From: Mytilus californianus
Lineage: Eukaryota > Mollusca > Bivalvia > Mytilida > Mytilidae
DNA length: 64,000 bases
NCBI RefSeq assembly: GCF_021869535.1
Contig: NW_026262690.1
Location: 64,612,995 to 64,676,994, forward strand
Direction: 5' to 3'
Made by a program: the position numbers and the translations under genes. Of this stretch, positions 34,860 to 46,400 are shown piece after piece. A model generated the notes under the pieces. It was not told the origin of the DNA. It saw only the letters and a program-made list of their open reading frames with translations, and made no database searches. Position 1 is the first letter of the stretch. Every line of letters begins with the position of its first letter.

Positions 34860-35235
34860 TGTTCTTATGTTGTACTGTTACACCACTGTCCCAGGTTAGG
34901 AGGAGGGTTGAGCGCTCACAAACATGTTTAACCCCGCCACATTCTTTATGTGCCTGTCCCAAGTCGTGAGCCTGTAGTTCAGGGGTTTTCGTTGGTTCAT
35001 GTCTGTCATATTTGTTTTTCGTAAATTGTTTTGTTATAAATTAGGCCGTTAGTTTTCTCAATTGAATTGGTTCATATTTTTCATGTCGGAGCATTTTATA
35101 GCCGACCATACGGTATGGGTTTTTTCTCATTGTTGAAAGCCGAACGGTTGCTTATAATTGCTTACATCCACTTCATTTGAACTTTGGTGGATAGTTGTCT
35201 CATTGGCAATCATACCACATCTCCTTACTTTTTAT
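34860..35235 (-). repeat. Mussel composite repeat, inverse orientation
   Basis: It contains 'acattctttatgtgcctgtc' and then the reverse complement of the 'gccaatgagacaac' block ('tggatagttgtctcattggc'). It is the most complete copy of this family in the window. Confidence 0.75.
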
Positions 35236-36165
35236 ATTGTTTAATTACAAATATGACTAAATATTTTTCTGTATCATAATTGTGATTTATAGATTTAATT
35301 CAGTTTAAAATTTTGATAAAAATAATATTTGTTGATTGTATTTATGTTTTACCCGAGTACCATGGATTGTCGTACAGTTGTGATATGTGAAGATATAGTG
35401 GCGGTTTGGGAGGGGGTCAACATTTTTCTGACTCTATCAGGAGGGGGTTCACATATGTTTTACAAAAGTAGAAAGGGGGGGGGGTCATTTAATTTTTTCC
35501 AGTCTTTCAAAATAATTTGCCGACCCCCTGTTGATAAATAATGACCGGTCCCTTATCTAATCTTGTCTAATTTCTAAAACACTAGTCCACTGTTTGATTG
35601 TGCATGGCATCCAGCCCATGTCACTATACAAAGACATATTAGGTGTTTATTTTCCAACACCCATGAAAAAACTATTTATACATGAAAAATCACGTGCTCC
35701 CTATATAGAGGCACCACACAATCTATTGCAGACCGTACAAGCGTATCAAACAATTTTGTAATTTAAAACCACCGTTAGATTTACATTTAGATATCAACAA
35801 ACCTAACGATCTTCTAACTGCTTTTGCCATATTATCATACTAGTAGCTTAAATGCTCAGTAAACAATAAACATATGTATATTGGGAAACAATATCAATAT
35901 TGTTACCATTAAACACAAATGGAAAATGCGTTCGGACATATCGCGGAACTCGCGTGCTCGTCAGATGAGGATAGCGAAATCAGAGATCTATATTGATTGC
36001 GGCGTTTGCCGCCGTTTGATAAGCTAACAACATATTGGATACTCAGGACTCTTTTGAAAGTCATCCTATATATAAAAAGAACATTTTATTATGAGTGAAC
36101 ACTTTTGTTTGATTCGATAGTGCCCTTGTTAAAAATAAAACTACATCTTGCTCATTTCTATAGAC
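35236..36165. other. Intergenic with a short coding-like ATG frame
   Basis: It is mostly AT-rich. At 35919-35996 a 25-codon frame starts ATG GAA AAT GCG and stops TGA, in a locally GC-richer setting ('MENAFGHIAELACSSDEDS'). I cannot link it to any other exon, so I do not call a gene. Confidence 0.3.
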
Positions 36166-36535
36166 TCAATATGTATTTCTATAGATTGCTATGTAATATC
36201 TATATAGACTTAAGACTTACGTATTTCTATAGACTTAAATACTTAATGTGACAGTGTACTTATTTCTATAGACTTTTAAAGATGTACTTATTTCTAGAGA
36301 GTTAAGCTGTACTTATTTCTACAGACTTAAAACTTACATTTTTCAGTAGACTTAGAGACTTAATGTGTACTTATTTCTCTTCACTTACATATTTCTATAG
36401 ACTTAAGATGTACTTCTTCTATAGACTTAAAAGGTACTTATTTCTATAGACTTAATAAGAACTTATTTCTATACACTTAAGATGTACTTATTTCTATAGA
36501 CTTATGATGTACTTATTTCTATAGACTTAGTTCTA
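36166..36535 (+). repeat. Minisatellite, ~23-bp unit
   Basis: About 14 degenerate copies of 'gtacttatttctatagactt' with a/atg spacers. Units differ by point changes and small indels, and the last copies (36420-36535) are most regular. Confidence 0.85.
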
Positions 36536-37124
36536 TAACCTTCGGAAGTTCTATGCCGGACTTAATTAACGCTTTACTTGCATGTCGGTATATACTTTAA
36601 GACAGAACATAAAGCAAAAGAATTTATGTCTGTTTGAATACTTCAGTAAATATGGAGACGAATTTCTACAGATGTAAACTATAGACCTACTGGCACTTAT
36701 GTGATGTTTGCCTCTTACGCGTATGGCAAAAACACCATTGCGCGACAATTCGTATTAATCATTACGCTTAAAAATTCCTCCAGTCAAGAAAAATATGATG
36801 GATTTTTAATCGAATGCAAATGCATAATTAAAAACGAACCATGGCTGCAAAATTGTGATAAAGTATATTCAAAGCTAATGTAAAACATCCAGCATGTTTA
36901 AAAATAATAAAAAAAAAAGGAAAACATTCTTTAAAGAGAAATTAATGGATACAATATTTACAAATTGGAAGTTAAACGCGATAAAGACAATAGATTTGAA
37001 GAAAAATACATTGTTAAAATAAGTGAAAAATTAAATCAAGTAACCGAGCACAAATATATCCGATTCTGAACTGTTTATTTTTTTTTCAAATTTATAAGTT
37101 GTTACTTGTTTGAAAAAGAAAAGC

Positions 37125-37399
37125 AAGTACTACTAAGGTGGTTTTAAGAACCTTGACGGCTGTTATATAAGCTCTCGCACGGTCGGTGACGTAAGTACTA
37201 CTAGGGTGGTTTTAAGAACCTTGACGGCTGTTATATAAGCTCTCGCACGGTCGGTGACGTAAGTACTACTAGGGTGGTTTTAAGAACCTTGACGGCTGTT
37301 ATATAAGCTCTCGCACGGTCGGTGACGTAAGTACTACTAGGGTGGTTTTAAGAACCTTGACGGCTGTTATATAAGCTCTCGCACGGTCGGTGACGTAAG
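37125..37399 (+). repeat. 68-bp tandem repeat, 4 copies
   Basis: Four copies of a 68-bp unit with almost no differences (unit starts at 37141, 37209, 37277 and 37345 for 'gttttaagaaccttgacggc'). The unit also holds 'ctctcgcacggtcggtgacg'. A single diverged relative lies at 7320-7372. Confidence 0.93.
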
Positions 37400-38000
37400 T
37401 ATGAAATTAAAACGGTCTGGTTATTTCCTTGACTGATTGGACGAATGTACAATTGTGTTTTATATAGATCTGAAATTACTGTGACAGATAAAAATATTTT
37501 ATCACATTGGACAAACCTGTTTCTTAAATTATCTAGTGATTCATATAAAAAAAAAGGATAATGCATGTAACGATAAAAGACGAAGTAAGAATATCAGTTA
37601 TATGACGTATTTTAGTGTCTATATAAGGCAAACTTATTACTCATAAGCTTGATTAATTTTTCAAATAGATTAATTCAATATAGAAAACAAGATTCATCCA
37701 TAATAAGATATGCATGACATTTGGAAATATATTGACCCCTTATTATAAGCAGTAAGAATTTTGCAATTTGATTGATGTGAAAGATAACTCCTCATCTTTC
37801 CAGAAATGTGCTTAGCAGGAAAACAAAAATATGCATCAAAGGGATTTTTTTTTAAATATCAAGTGCCTGAGATTTCGAATTGTGGCCGATATTTAAAGCT
37901 ATGTATGTCCAGAAAACCCCACAATTTATTTATCGTATTGGTCAGAGAACTTGTTTAGCATAGTTGTTTACTTTTGAAGTCTCCTGTGATAACATTTAAC

Positions 38001-38215
38001 TACAGCGGTGATCTAATGGGAGTGTTCTCGCCTCGATCGCGGGAAGTTGTTGGTTCGATTCCCGTTCGTATCTTCTCCGTTAAGCACCCAGCATTTAGGT
38101 GGAACAAATACTAGCCGATCTAGTACAAAGTAGGATTCATAACCATGTCAGATCAATATGTTCTCGTTCTGATATTCATGAAATATTTGCCATCGGACGT
38201 TAATCAAACACAAAA
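38001..38215 (+). repeat. tRNA-derived SINE with conserved 3' tail
   Basis: The A-box-like 'gtgatctaatggg' and a near-perfect B box 'ggttcgattcc' are about 42 bp apart. The 3' part 'attcatgaaatatttgccat' with 'ggacgttaatcaaac' is a tail I recognise from bivalve SINEs. The same tail occurs without a head at 53050-53100. Confidence 0.7.
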
Positions 38216-38509
38216 TCATTCATTATGACGTCGTTCGTGATAATTCCAGGTTAATGTCGTTGTGATACCATTTCGACGAAAAATGATATGTGTTATTCAG
38301 AAGCAGTTATATAACTGAAAAAACCGAGTATATTTTTACAAAAAGAGGGTAACAACCTTAATATCGAACCTATTATCACTCTCTAAACAAAATTGGCATG
38401 GGATACTCATTGAAAGGAACACAACATTAATTAATTGTTAAAATGGCTTTCAGAGTATACGAGACAAGGTGAAAATAAAAGAAAACAGCTATGTTTTCTC
38501 GTTTGAATT

Positions 38510-38670
38510 GTTTTACATTTGCATTGTCTGGGCCTTTTATAGCTTGCTGTGCGGTGTGGGTTTTGCTAATTGTTGAAGGCCGTATTGTGACCTATAGTTG
38601 CTAACTTTTACGTCATTTGGTCTTTGGTGGAGAGTTGTCTCGTTGGCGATCATGACGCATCTTCTTATTT
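38510..38670 (-). repeat. Mussel 'gccaatgagacaac' family, inverted copy
   Basis: The segment reads 'tgctaattgttgaaggccgt' then 'tggtggagagttgtctcgtt'. It is the reverse-complement order of the family. Confidence 0.7.
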
Positions 38671-38944
38671 GTATATGGCATGCATTTTAGGTTGACGTTC
38701 ATCAATTATCCTCAGACTGACAAATATAATCAGGACCATACATACATGTATAGAATTATTAAGTGCGCCTGTAATTATTGCTTGAAACTGTTTAAACCGT
38801 TGTCCCCTTATTGCATGAAAATTTGACGCCTCTCGGCAAGTTCATGGAATTTACGTTACTGTGCACTATTGGAGTGACAACATGCAATACAATAGAACAT
38901 AAAGTCTTACCCAATTGGAAACAAAAGATGTGCAAATAATTATA

Positions 38945-39260
38945 ATAGATATAAGAAGATGTGGTATGTGTGCCAATGAGACAACTCTCCATCCAAGTCA
39001 AAATTTATAAAAGTAAACCATTATAGGTCAAAGTACGGTCTTCAACACCTTGGCTCACACCGAACAGCAAGCTATAAAGGGCCCCAAACATCACTAGTGT
39101 AAAACCATTCAAACGGGGAAACCAACGGTCTAATCTATATAAAAAACGAGAAACACTTATAAACCACATAACCAAACGACAACTACTGAACATCAGATTC
39201 CTGACTTAGGACAGGTGCAAACATTTGCAGCGGGTTTAAACGTTTTAATGGTACCAAACC
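38945..39260 (+). repeat. Mussel composite repeat, forward copy
   Basis: It runs from 'aagaagatgtggtatgtgtg' through 'gtcaaagtacggtcttcaac' to 'tcctgacttaggacaggtgc' in the same order as 57595-57980, here with the full 3' part. Confidence 0.75.
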
Positions 39261-42000
39261 TTCACCCTTATCTGAAACAATAGTGTAACATCACAACATA
39301 GAAAGACACGTACACTATAAAATATCAATTGAAATGGCTTAACTCAATCAAAGACATATTAACACCAGTGAACATACACTGAACAAATAAATTTGATCTA
39401 TGATACAATGTAAATACAAAATAAATAAACAAAGGGAAGAATAATAAAAAGTAACATGTTATAATCGCTGTGAAATGTTAAACAATATAAGAAAAACAAT
39501 ATATTTGACAAAAATATCAGCCATTTGCATTTACTTTAAACACAGGTAAATGAAAATAATTTTGTTGTTAGGTATACGTGTACAGTTCAAATAGAGAAAG
39601 GAAATATTTTTACAAAATAAATAATTTTGATGTTCATAGTACGAAGGGAAAATTTATAGTATTACCAAACACTTATCAAAGCTGGTATATAGACCAGATA
39701 TAACCCTGAATAACATTAAATAACAAAAAAGCATTACAATTAGTATCAACAGGTCAAATAATCAAGAAAGTACGATTTGAGAGTACTCGCAGTTACTGAC
39801 AGCTAGTTAAAAGCCAAAAACAATTAATAATAAAAAATCATGCATCAGAGACTAATAAAAATATATGTTATACAACGTATAAAAAGCTTTTAACTAATAC
39901 TCTGTTATTGTCTAATATAATTATAACGGTTTTATGGAGCTCGAGTAAAATGTTTTTTTTTTTCTAAACTGATTTTATTGTATGTTCCTTTTGTTATTCC
40001 ACTAGTTGAGATTAAAAGGAGAGGAAAGAGTGCTCAACAATTAGTTTAACTCCGTCACATGATGATTTACCTGTCCCAAGACGTGAATCTTGCAAATAAT
40101 GGTCTATAGTCAAATCTTTAAAAAAAAAAGGGGTTTTTTTTTTGGTTTTTTTTGTGGTGTCGGTAGGTAGATTTTTGATATTTATGCACAAGGGTCGATT
40201 TGGATCTCGACACATTGTATAAACTATATTTGATCATTTTGTATGTCGTTGGGTTGCTGTCTAATTGATGTATATTCCACATCTTATTTTACTTTCAGAG
40301 TTTAATTTATCAATTATATAAACAAATCAGTTCTATCTTAATGTCTTTTTTTGTAATTTTTATTGTCTGTTAGAAAATAATCTCTTAATCAATGCTGCCA
40401 TACACAGTAATACACCAACCAGATTTTCCAAATATACAATCTAAAACTATATCTTTACTTTCCTCTCACAGCTGTACTTATACCCATACTTACAACACCA
40501 ACTTACATCTTAAGATTTTAAAATCATTCCAAAAACTGCTTCTCAGGGTTTCTCTTTATTAGAGTATGAGATAAACAGATAAAAGAATGTCCTGGTCCGT
40601 AAATAGGAGAGAGAAAGGGGATTTAACCAACGAGGAGCTTGTTGTCATTAAAACTAGAGTCGCTTAAGTCTGGAAATAATTTTTACTTTGGCAAGAGTGT
40701 TGCAGTTATTATCCGTTTGTTTCATCACCCGATACGTCATATTTTGTTCTTTTTGCCACGATATTTTTACTTTTCACTTTATACTTTTATTATTTCCTAT
40801 CAAAAGAAAGTTTAACTTATATTTGCATACTTTCAGATTGATTAACAACAGATGGACGTCGTTGTATCAATTTAACGTGACCTCAAACTAGAAATATATA
40901 ATATAAAAAATACAGTTTATACAAGATTCGCGATCTATAAGTTTGAATCCTCTTATCATACCATCATTTTATATTTATTTTTTTCAGATTTTTAGCTACT
41001 TGGAATTTTTATTTCCTTGAATAAGTTGGGAAGTTTCCAAGTAAAAATAACTCTTACCACATGTATTGTTACGTACGGTATATAATGTATTTTTAAAAGC
41101 CATGCCAATACACAGATTAAGAGATGTCCATATATTTGTTTTGTACGTTTATCATGTATATTTTCTGTGTAAAAGGTAAGAAAATTATTATAAATCTATT
41201 TTCATATCAGGATGGATGCACTTATCAACTCACTTGAATAGTAAGTGTTTATAATCTACTCCGGTCTTGTTTGGAATATTTATTTATTTTCCACTCTGAA
41301 AGACCAAATGGATTGAGATTGAATATATATACTGATCTAAAGATCATCATATGACCTGAAGGATGTTTGTTTTGTCTGGTGTATGTTTACAAAGTTTTGG
41401 CTGCTGTATCCCAGTTTTTGTCACTTTAACCTATTATGTCTATTTGGGTTGCTCACCATATTTTGTCAATATAAGGGAACTATAAACAACTGTCACACAG
41501 TGGGAGGTTTAGCAAGCTATTAAACCAGGCCTTAACACACCATTTTCTTCGGAAAATGCCTGTACCAAGTCAGGAATATGGCAGTATTTTTCTCTCGTTC
41601 CGTTAGTTGATAACGTTTGATTTTATTAGTTTTTATGGACTTTACCTTTTTTTAATTTACCTTGAAGTTCGGTATTTTTGTTATGCAGTTTTGCGCTCTA
41701 GATGTCATTTTTCTTATTTTTGTCGTTGTCCATCTTTCAAGAAATGAAATGAACTTTGGTTAACTCAAAAAATAAAATTTGAACTTCATCAGAAGAAAAC
41801 AATGATGTGGGCATGCCACTGTTATTGGAGGGTTATCATGCCAAAAAGTGACGATGTTAATTCATATATTGCAATCAGATATAGTGTAGTGAAAGAAAAA
41901 AAGTTATGGCAATGTATTTATATTTTTAATAGGTTTGGTTAAATAACAATTGGTCATGCTTGACTTTATTTTGTCACTAGAAATGTTATGATAAAAAGGA
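39261..42000. other. Intergenic; scattered repeat fragments only
   Basis: Fragments of the composite mussel repeat are seen at about 40000-40290 and 41480-41620 (inverse orientation). No supported exon. A run of A and T with a mirrored look (aaaaaaaaaggggtttttttt) lies near 40122-40142. Confidence 0.45.
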
Positions 42001-42195
42001 GAGATGATACCAAGGGATAATCAAACACCAAAGTCGAACGAAGAAAAACAAACAACACAATGGTCAACAGAAAATGAATGAAATAACAAAAAAAGATAAC
42101 TAAACATTACACAGAAAATTAAAGATTTAACAAGTCGAATCCCAACCAAACACTTGCGATGAACTAGTGTACTCCAAAAGGGTTATATATAGATT
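42001..42195. repeat. Mussel interspersed repeat (tcaaacaccaaagtcgaac type)
   Basis: The text 'accaagggataatcaaacac' and following A-rich blocks are shared with 60665-60840 and 63740-64000, all in diverged form. Confidence 0.6.
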
Positions 42196-42205
42196 ATATA
42201 GAAAT

Positions 42206-42372
42206 ATAGATTTCACCACTGCAACAAGTGTGTTACGATATTTCTCCACTCGAGACAGTTAAATTTTAATATTTTAAGCGCGAGGCTTGCCAAGCTTTTT
42301 AAATAATTAAAAATTAACTTTTGAGAGTGGAGAAATATCGTAATACACGAGTTATAGTGGTGGAATCTGTTT
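42206..42372. mobile_element. MITE with long imperfect TIRs
   Basis: Left 'ttacgatatttctccactc' (42232-42250) pairs perfectly with 'gagtggagaaatatcgtaa' (about 42333-42351). Flanking 'gatttcaccactgcaacaag' pairs imperfectly with 'gttatagtggtggaatctg', giving TIRs of about 45 bp. There is no coding capacity. Confidence 0.75.
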
Positions 42373-43215
42373 CTCTAATGATTTTTATTCTTCCTTTTCA
42401 AAGATTTGCAGGAAGTTGTGTTCTTTATATGTGACGTCATCAGGTATGGTCGCCTTTTTTCATGACGCCACAATAGGAAATTCAGAAGAAACCAAGAAAA
42501 TTTGACGTCATAATTAAATTTCGACCAATAATTTGCAGAGAACAGATATTTCACTAGTGAGGAGAAATATTTTTCTCACACCGATCAAGAAATGTGAAAA
42601 TAGCGCAAAAATTAGAGAAAAGAGGATTGGATTGTAGCTACCATAAGTAGAAAATATTTGTTGTCATCTGTGCCATAGATATTTCATAACAGTCGAATAA
42701 ATCATGGTGGCGTCCGTAAAATGACTTCAACTTTACCAAAAGGGGTCGTTGGTCAGCAACACTGTTTTTCCTATGTGCAAAATCCCATGAAATGACTTTT
42801 CCGGTCAAGTTATTGACTACCATTTACTGTCTTTAGCTTCTACGGATTTTTAGGGGTTGGTAGTTTACCTTTTGAACTTGGTGATTGTACCAGTTTTGCC
42901 TTTTCGATGCTCATAAAATTGACGTTATTATATGTATTAGAACAGTAACTAGTCAAGGTAGTGAAGCTGGATTACTTGACATCAGAAAGCTTTATTTTGA
43001 AGGGTGCTCATGCTTGCTGCTTAGGTTATGTCATCCTGATTAAGAAGTGATTTAAACCAAATTAAAAATGGAAACTGATTTAGCAATTTAACAGTGGTTG
43101 AAAATTTTACATGACTCATTAACAAAGATTCCCTTTTTTTTTTATTTCTATTATTAAACACCAATTTAAACATATAACTAAACATTATATGTGTACGCAA
43201 AAGATGTTACATCGA

Positions 43216-43229
43216 CCAATATAAATAGT
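43216..43229 (+). promoter_or_regulatory. Weak TATA-like candidate upstream of the galaxin-like gene
   Basis: The sequence ccaatataaatag lies about 155 bp before the ATG at 43384. In AT-rich sequence such matches arise often by chance, so this is only a candidate. Confidence 0.2.
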
Positions 43230-43383
43230 TTCCAGTTTTCCTCTTTGGAAATTTTCAAGTAGGCATGACAACAAATGGTGTATGAAATAAATAGAATTCT
43301 CCTGGTCTGAAAAGTTATTATTGATAGATGGAAAGCATAAAAATTATAGATTATACTTTTGAACTTTAGCAACTCATTTGAAC

Positions 43384-43435
43384 ATGAAACTTGCTTGGAT
43401 TAACATCATTATTTTACTTGCAAACCATTCGATAG
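43384..43435 (+). CDS. Galaxin-like gene exon 1: signal peptide
   Basis: ATG at 43384 opens a 52-bp exon ending at donor GTATGT in phase 1. The encoded 17 residues have a Lys at position 2, a hydrophobic core IIILLA and a polar end, a typical secretory signal. The first mature exon begins with Gly and joins in the same phase. The signal-like peptide and phase support the start. Confidence 0.75.
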
Positions 43436-46400
43436 GTATGTTCTTGTGTAAATTTAATATTTTTAACTCAAACGTTATATTGGAGTTCTTACGTTTTATA
43501 CATGATTTTTAATATGAAATTTAAATAGATTGTCGTAATTTGTATATATCTTTGTGCGTTAAAATATGCAAGCGGTAGAAAATTTATTCGATAACAGTGC
43601 ATAGTTTGTTTCGTTTTTTATACGACTTTATTTGCTGTTGTATTATGTCATGGTGTTGTCTGCGTCTGCGTCTGAATACATTTTGGTTCGCAGACAATAA
43701 CTTGAGTATAAGTTCATGAATCTCTATGAAATTTTAGCACAAGGTTTTATACCACTAAAGGATGGTTGGAATTGTTTTGGGAGGCTATTGTCCTTGCGGT
43801 TTTGTAATTAGGAGCCAAAAAAGGTCAGTTTTACTAGTTCATGGAAAATAAATTGGTTCGCAGACAATAACTTTAGTTTAAGTGTATGGATATGTAAGAA
43901 ACTTAAGTACAAGGTTCCATTCCACAATAGGAGGATTGGGATTGATTTTGGGGGTTATTGTCTTAGCGGTTTTGTAATTAGGGGTCAGAAAGGGGTTAAA
44001 AACAATTATTTGTCTGGTTTTAAGACAATCACTTGAGTATAAGAGATATTTATTTAGTCAATATTTTAGCACAAGGTTCCACACGGCAATAGGTAGGTTG
44101 GGATTAATTTTGGGGGTTATTGTCATAGCTGTTTAGGAATTAGGAGCCAAAAAGGGTCTAACAAAAACAGTTTTTTTGTCAGATTCACAGACAATAACTT
44201 AAGAATAAGTGAATGGATGAGGGTAGGAATGCCCTTATCGTCAGGCGTCAAACGGGCATTTTCGGCTACCGTTAGCGTCAAATTGGTTAAAACTTTACCG
44301 TGATTCGTCAAAATATCCTTATCGTGATTCTTCAAGAGGTCGCAAATAATTACCGTCAAAATCAGTCGATTTTTTTATCGTCTTAAAGAAAGTGTACATT
44401 TTATCGTCATGCACCAAAAATTACCGTTAACGTCATTTGGCATGATTTTTTTACCGTTATTCGTCATGAAGGTACCCCATTACGACCCTCATGGATCTCT
44501 ATTAAATTTTAGCACAAGGTGTCATACCACAATAGGAAGGTTGGGATTTATTTTGGGGGTTATTGTTGTAGCTGTTTAGGAATAAGGGGCCAAAAACAAG
44601 CACTTTTCATGTTTCAGGACAATAATTGGTGTATAAGAGTATAGATTTCTATAAAATTTTACCACAAGGTTCCATACTGTAAAAGAAAAGTTTGGAATTA
44701 TTTTTGGGAGATCATGGCCCATATCGTTTAATAATTAGGGATCGAAAAGGGGCAGAAAACATCTATTTTTATACGACCGCAAAAAAATTTTTGTGGTCGT
44801 ATATTGGTATGACGTTGGCGTCGTCGTCGTCGTCGTCGTCGTCGTCCGGCGTCGTCCGAAGACACATTGGTTTTCGCACTCTAACTTTAGTTTAAGTGAA
44901 TGGATCTCTATGAAATTTTACCACAATGTTCAATACCACAAAAGGAAGGTTGGGATTGATTTTGGGGGTTATGGTACCAACAGTAAAGGAATTAGGGGCC
45001 AAAAAGGGGCCAAAAATAAGCATTTTTGTAACTTCCAGACATAACTTGTGTGTTAGTGTATGGATCTCTCTGACATTGTACCACAAGGTTCCATATCACA
45101 AAAGGAATGCTGGGATTGATTTTGGGGGTAATTGCCTCAAAATTTTAGGAATTAGGGGCCAAAAAAGAGGCAAAAAACAAGCATTTTTCTAGTTTCATGA
45201 CAATAACTTGTGTGTAAGTGTATGGATCTTTCTGAAATTGTACTACAAGGTTCCATATCACAAAGGGAAAGCTGGAATTGAGTTTGGGGGTAATTGCCGA
45301 AACGTTTAGGAATTGGGGGCCAAAAAGGGGCCAAAAATAAGCATTTTTCTAGTTTCCAGACAATAACTTGTGTATAAGTGTATGGATCTCTCTGAAATTG
45401 TACTGCAAGGTACCATACCACAAAGGGAAGGCTGGGATTGAGGTTGGGGGTGATGAATCATAAGGGGGTTCAAAAAATTTGGGTGGGGGGTTTTTTTTTT
45501 TTCCTTTTTTTTCTTTTTTTCCTTTTTTTTTTTCTTTTAAAATTTTCCATTTTAAGTAGGTTATTTCTGATTAATATTTAAAAGCAAATAATAATAATAT
45601 GGTAGGAGATTCACACCAAACAGGATGTGTAAATTATTATATAATAAGTATTGTGCAATAGCAAGAAATTTTCAATTGCACAGTATTGCACAATAGCAAG
45701 AAATCTTCAATTGCACAGTATTGCGCAATAGCAAGAAATCTTCAATTGCACAGTATTGCGCAATAGCAAGAAATATCCAATAGCACAATATTGCGCAATA
45801 GCAAGAAATTGTCAATTGTACAGTATTGCCCAATAGCAAGAAATATTTAATTGCACAGTATTGTGCAAAAGAAGATACTTCGTATAAATTGCTTATTTCT
45901 TGACCAATTTCGATTGGGTTTTATTCTTGAATTCTTGGGGTTCTTTAATATGCTGAATCTAACCGTGTATTTAGTTTTTGGATTTTGGGCCCCGTTTTTA
46001 AATTGGTCCACATTGATGTCCAAAGGGTCCAAAATTAAACTTTGTTTGATTTCATCAAAAATTGAATTATTGGGGTTCTTTGATATGCCGAATCTAACCG
46101 TGTATTTGGATTCTTAATTTTTGGTTCCGTTTTCAAATTGGTCTACATTAAGGTCCAAAGGGTCCAAAATTAAACTTAGTTTGATTTTAACAAAAATTGA
46201 ATTCTTAGGGTTCTTTGATATGCTGAATCTAAACATGTATGTAGATTTTTGATTATGGGCCCAGTTTTCAAGTTTGTCCAAGTTGGGGTCCAAAATTAAA
46301 CTTTGTTTGATTTCAACAAAAATTGAATATATGGGGTTCTTTGATATGCTGAATCTAACCATGTATTTAGATTTTTGATTTTTGGGCCCCGTTATCAACT

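Noticed and set aside
37125..37399. CRISPR-like array
   Set aside because: The whole 68-bp unit is repeated with no unique spacers, and this is a eukaryotic window.
38001..38072. Functional tRNA gene
   Set aside because: A and B boxes are present but arms do not form a full cloverleaf and a SINE tail follows.
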